A DNA stretch of 64,000 nucleotides from positions 682,001 to 746,000 of the forward strand of contig NZ_JACSQL010000002.1 in the NCBI RefSeq assembly GCF_014836635.1. Reading direction: 5' to 3'. The notes below the pieces were generated by a model. It ran no database searches. It was not told the origin of the DNA and saw only the letters and a list, made by a program, of their open reading frames with translations. The stretch is from Paenibacillus gallinarum (GTDB lineage Bacteria > Bacillota > Bacilli > Paenibacillales > Paenibacillaceae). This document shows, piece by piece, positions 62,496 to 64,000 of this stretch. Within the stretch, counting starts at the first letter, position 1, and each line of letters begins with the position of its first letter. The position numbers were made by a program, and so were the translations under genes.

Positions 62496-64000
62496 ATGGA
62501 TCACAATATTCAATCCAAATTCGAAGTTTTTTTGAATATGAATCGCAAAATAAAAAGTTATTATGAGGCTATCGGATTGCTTGATTGGGATTTAGCTACG
62601 GGTGCTCCGCGTAAGGGCGTAGATACACGTTCTGAGACCATTGGTATGCTCGCAACGGAAGCATTCAAAATTTCGATCTCAGATGAAATGAAAGAACTCA
62701 TCACTTATTTAACGAACGAAGATGTATTTGTGCAGCTTCAAGAGCAAGATCAGCGTTTGGTGGAGGACCTTAAGCTGGAGATGGATCGTATGCAGTCCGT
62801 CCCGCCGGATAAATTCCAAGCTTTTAGCGTGCTTGCGCCTAAATCACAAGTGCAGTGGGAGAGTGCAAAAGAAAGCGGGGATTTTTCTGCCTTTGAACCT
62901 TACTTATCCCAAATTGTAGAAATGAAGAGAGAATTCATAGATTATTATGGCGTGAAAGATACACGCTACGATACGCTGCTTGATATGTTTGAACCGGATC
63001 TCACGGTAGCAAAACTCGATGAAGTATTTAGCAGATTGAAAGCACGTCTTGTTCCCCTGCAAGAAAAAATCAAAAATTCCGTACATAAACCGGATACTTC
63101 CTTTTTGGATCAATCTTTTGATATCAAGAAACAAGAAGAATTTAGCCGCTATCTTCTGGGGGAAATGGGCTATGACTTTGAAGCCGGAAGACTCGATGAA
63201 AGCGTACATCCATTCGCTACAGGACTTAATCCAGGGGATGTGCGTATTACCACGCATTATTATGAAAAAGATGTGGCAAGCGCCGTATTCAGCTCACTTC
63301 ATGAAGGCGGACATGCGCTATATGAACAAAATATCGATCCGAAACTTGCAGGGACCCTTCTTGCAGAAGGAACTTCTATGGGAATTCATGAATCTCAATC
63401 GAGACTGTGGGAAAATATGATTGGCCGTAGTCTTCCTTTTTGGGAGCGCTACTATCCGGTATTACAGTCGTACTTCCCAGAGCAGCTAAAAGATGTGTCT
63501 GCCGAATCTTTCTACCGTGCAATTAATAAAGTAGAGAGTTCACTGATACGTATTGAAGCAGACGAATTAACTTACAACTTGCATATCATTATCCGTTATG
63601 AAATAGAAAAGATGCTATTTAACGAGAATTTACCTGTTTCAGACCTTCCTGCCGTATGGAATGAAAAATATAAACAATACCTCGGTGTGACACCTCCTCA
63701 CGATGGATTGGGTGTCTTACAGGATGTACACTGGTCGAGCGGAGATTTTGGTTATTTTGCGTCGTATTCACTGGGGAATATGTATGCTGCACAGATCGTT
63801 AACACGATGAGAAAAGAAATGCCTGAATTTGATCGTTATCTTCGAGAAGGAAATCTTTCTCCGATTAAAGAATGGCTTACTGAGAAAGTATACCAGTACG
63901 GTAAATCGCGGAAACCTTCTGAACTTATTCTCGCAATTACGGGAGAAGAACTGAATCCGGATTATCTTGCAGATTATTTAGAGAGTAAATATAAAGAGAT
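62496..64000 (+). CDS. M32-family metallocarboxypeptidase (partial at window end)
   Basis: A zinc carboxypeptidase (Taq/YpwA type). ATG 62496 after GAGGTG; about 501 residues are visible and the family is about 500, so only the last residues and stop are missing. HEGGH (269-273) with downstream HESQSR, the IEADELTYNLHIIIRYE helix and GVLQDVHWSSGDFGYF are diagnostic; HPFATG and DVRITTHY are the other signatures. Cytoplasmic peptide turnover. Confidence 0.95.
   Translation, partial: MDHNIQSKFEVFLNMNRKIKSYYEAIGLLDWDLATGAPRKGVDTRSETIGMLATEAFKISISDEMKELITYLTNEDVFVQLQEQDQRLVEDLKLEMDRMQSVPPDKFQAFSVLAPKSQVQWESAKESGDFSAFEPYLSQIVEMKREFIDYYGVKDTRYDTLLDMFEPDLTVAKLDEVFSRLKARLVPLQEKIKNSVHKPDTSFLDQSFDIKKQEEFSRYLLGEMGYDFEAGRLDESVHPFATGLNPGDVRITTHYYEKDVASAVFSSLHEGGHALYEQNIDPKLAGTLLAEGTSMGIHESQSRLWENMIGRSLPFWERYYPVLQSYFPEQLKDVSAESFYRAINKVESSLIRIEADELTYNLHIIIRYEIEKMLFNENLPVSDLPAVWNEKYKQYLGVTPPHDGLGVLQDVHWSSGDFGYFASYSLGNMYAAQIVNTMRKEMPEFDRYLREGNLSPIKEWLTEKVYQYGKSRKPSELILAITGEELNPDYLADYLESKYKE

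Overview
The window looks like chromosomal DNA of a Gram-positive, endospore-forming Bacillota, most likely Paenibacillus or a close relative. The evidence is the gene content: Rex, a TseB-like protein, AsnS-DnaD, DynA-type tandem dynamin, ParE/ParC, GerMN and DUF3889 proteins, an S-layer (SLH) protein, a RuBisCO-like MtnW, T-box control, frequent TTG/GTG starts and strong AGGAGG ribosome sites. I see no rRNA, tRNA, CRISPR array, IS element or prophage. Genes are densely packed and mostly housekeeping.

Layout. 1-9100 (+): rex, an MTA/SAH deaminase, a TseB-like protein, a membrane protein paired with an FtsH-like AAA protease, hbd-ackA, asnS-dnaD. 9200-11600 (+): ECF sigma factor, putative anti-sigma factor and a membrane protein with three copies of one motif. 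11650-19150 (-): mtnB, mtnX, mtnW, proC, proA, proB, a T-box leader whose specifier fits proline, then mtnE; mtnU diverges from mtnE. The proline genes and their T-box lie inside a methionine-salvage cluster. 20200-24400: a small gene broken by a one-base shift, a LysR regulator, a DUF3889 secreted protein, leuCD. 24600-30600 (+): cell-wall amidase, GerMN lipoprotein, SLH protein, nth. 30850-44150 (+): DynA, a heterodimeric ABC exporter, purT and an acetyltransferase, a CAP protein, an SGNH hydrolase and an ABC-2 transporter. 44340-48770 (+): parE, parC. 49000-51600 (+): two MarR regulators and a DHA2 exporter. 51660-53260 (-): two RNA-modification-type enzymes. 53990-55225 (+): a Fur-box-controlled flavodoxin with an unknown partner. 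55250-58470 (-): an HpaB-type monooxygenase and an orphan PAS histidine kinase. 58600-59700 (+): a TPR-like protein followed by an overlapping 38-codon exported peptide. 59700-62380 (-): a PadR operon, carbonic anhydrase and a HesB-like protein. 62496-end (+): an M32 carboxypeptidase, cut by the window edge.

The points I would follow first are: the RRNPP-like receptor/peptide pair beside an orphan phosphorelay-type kinase (58600-59605); the proline T-box operon that runs into mtnWXB; the Fur-regulated flavodoxin plus unknown protein; the ECF sigma gene whose best-placed start codon is ATT; and the frameshifted small gene at 20257-20458. All functions are inferred from reading translated sequence and motifs; no database search was run.
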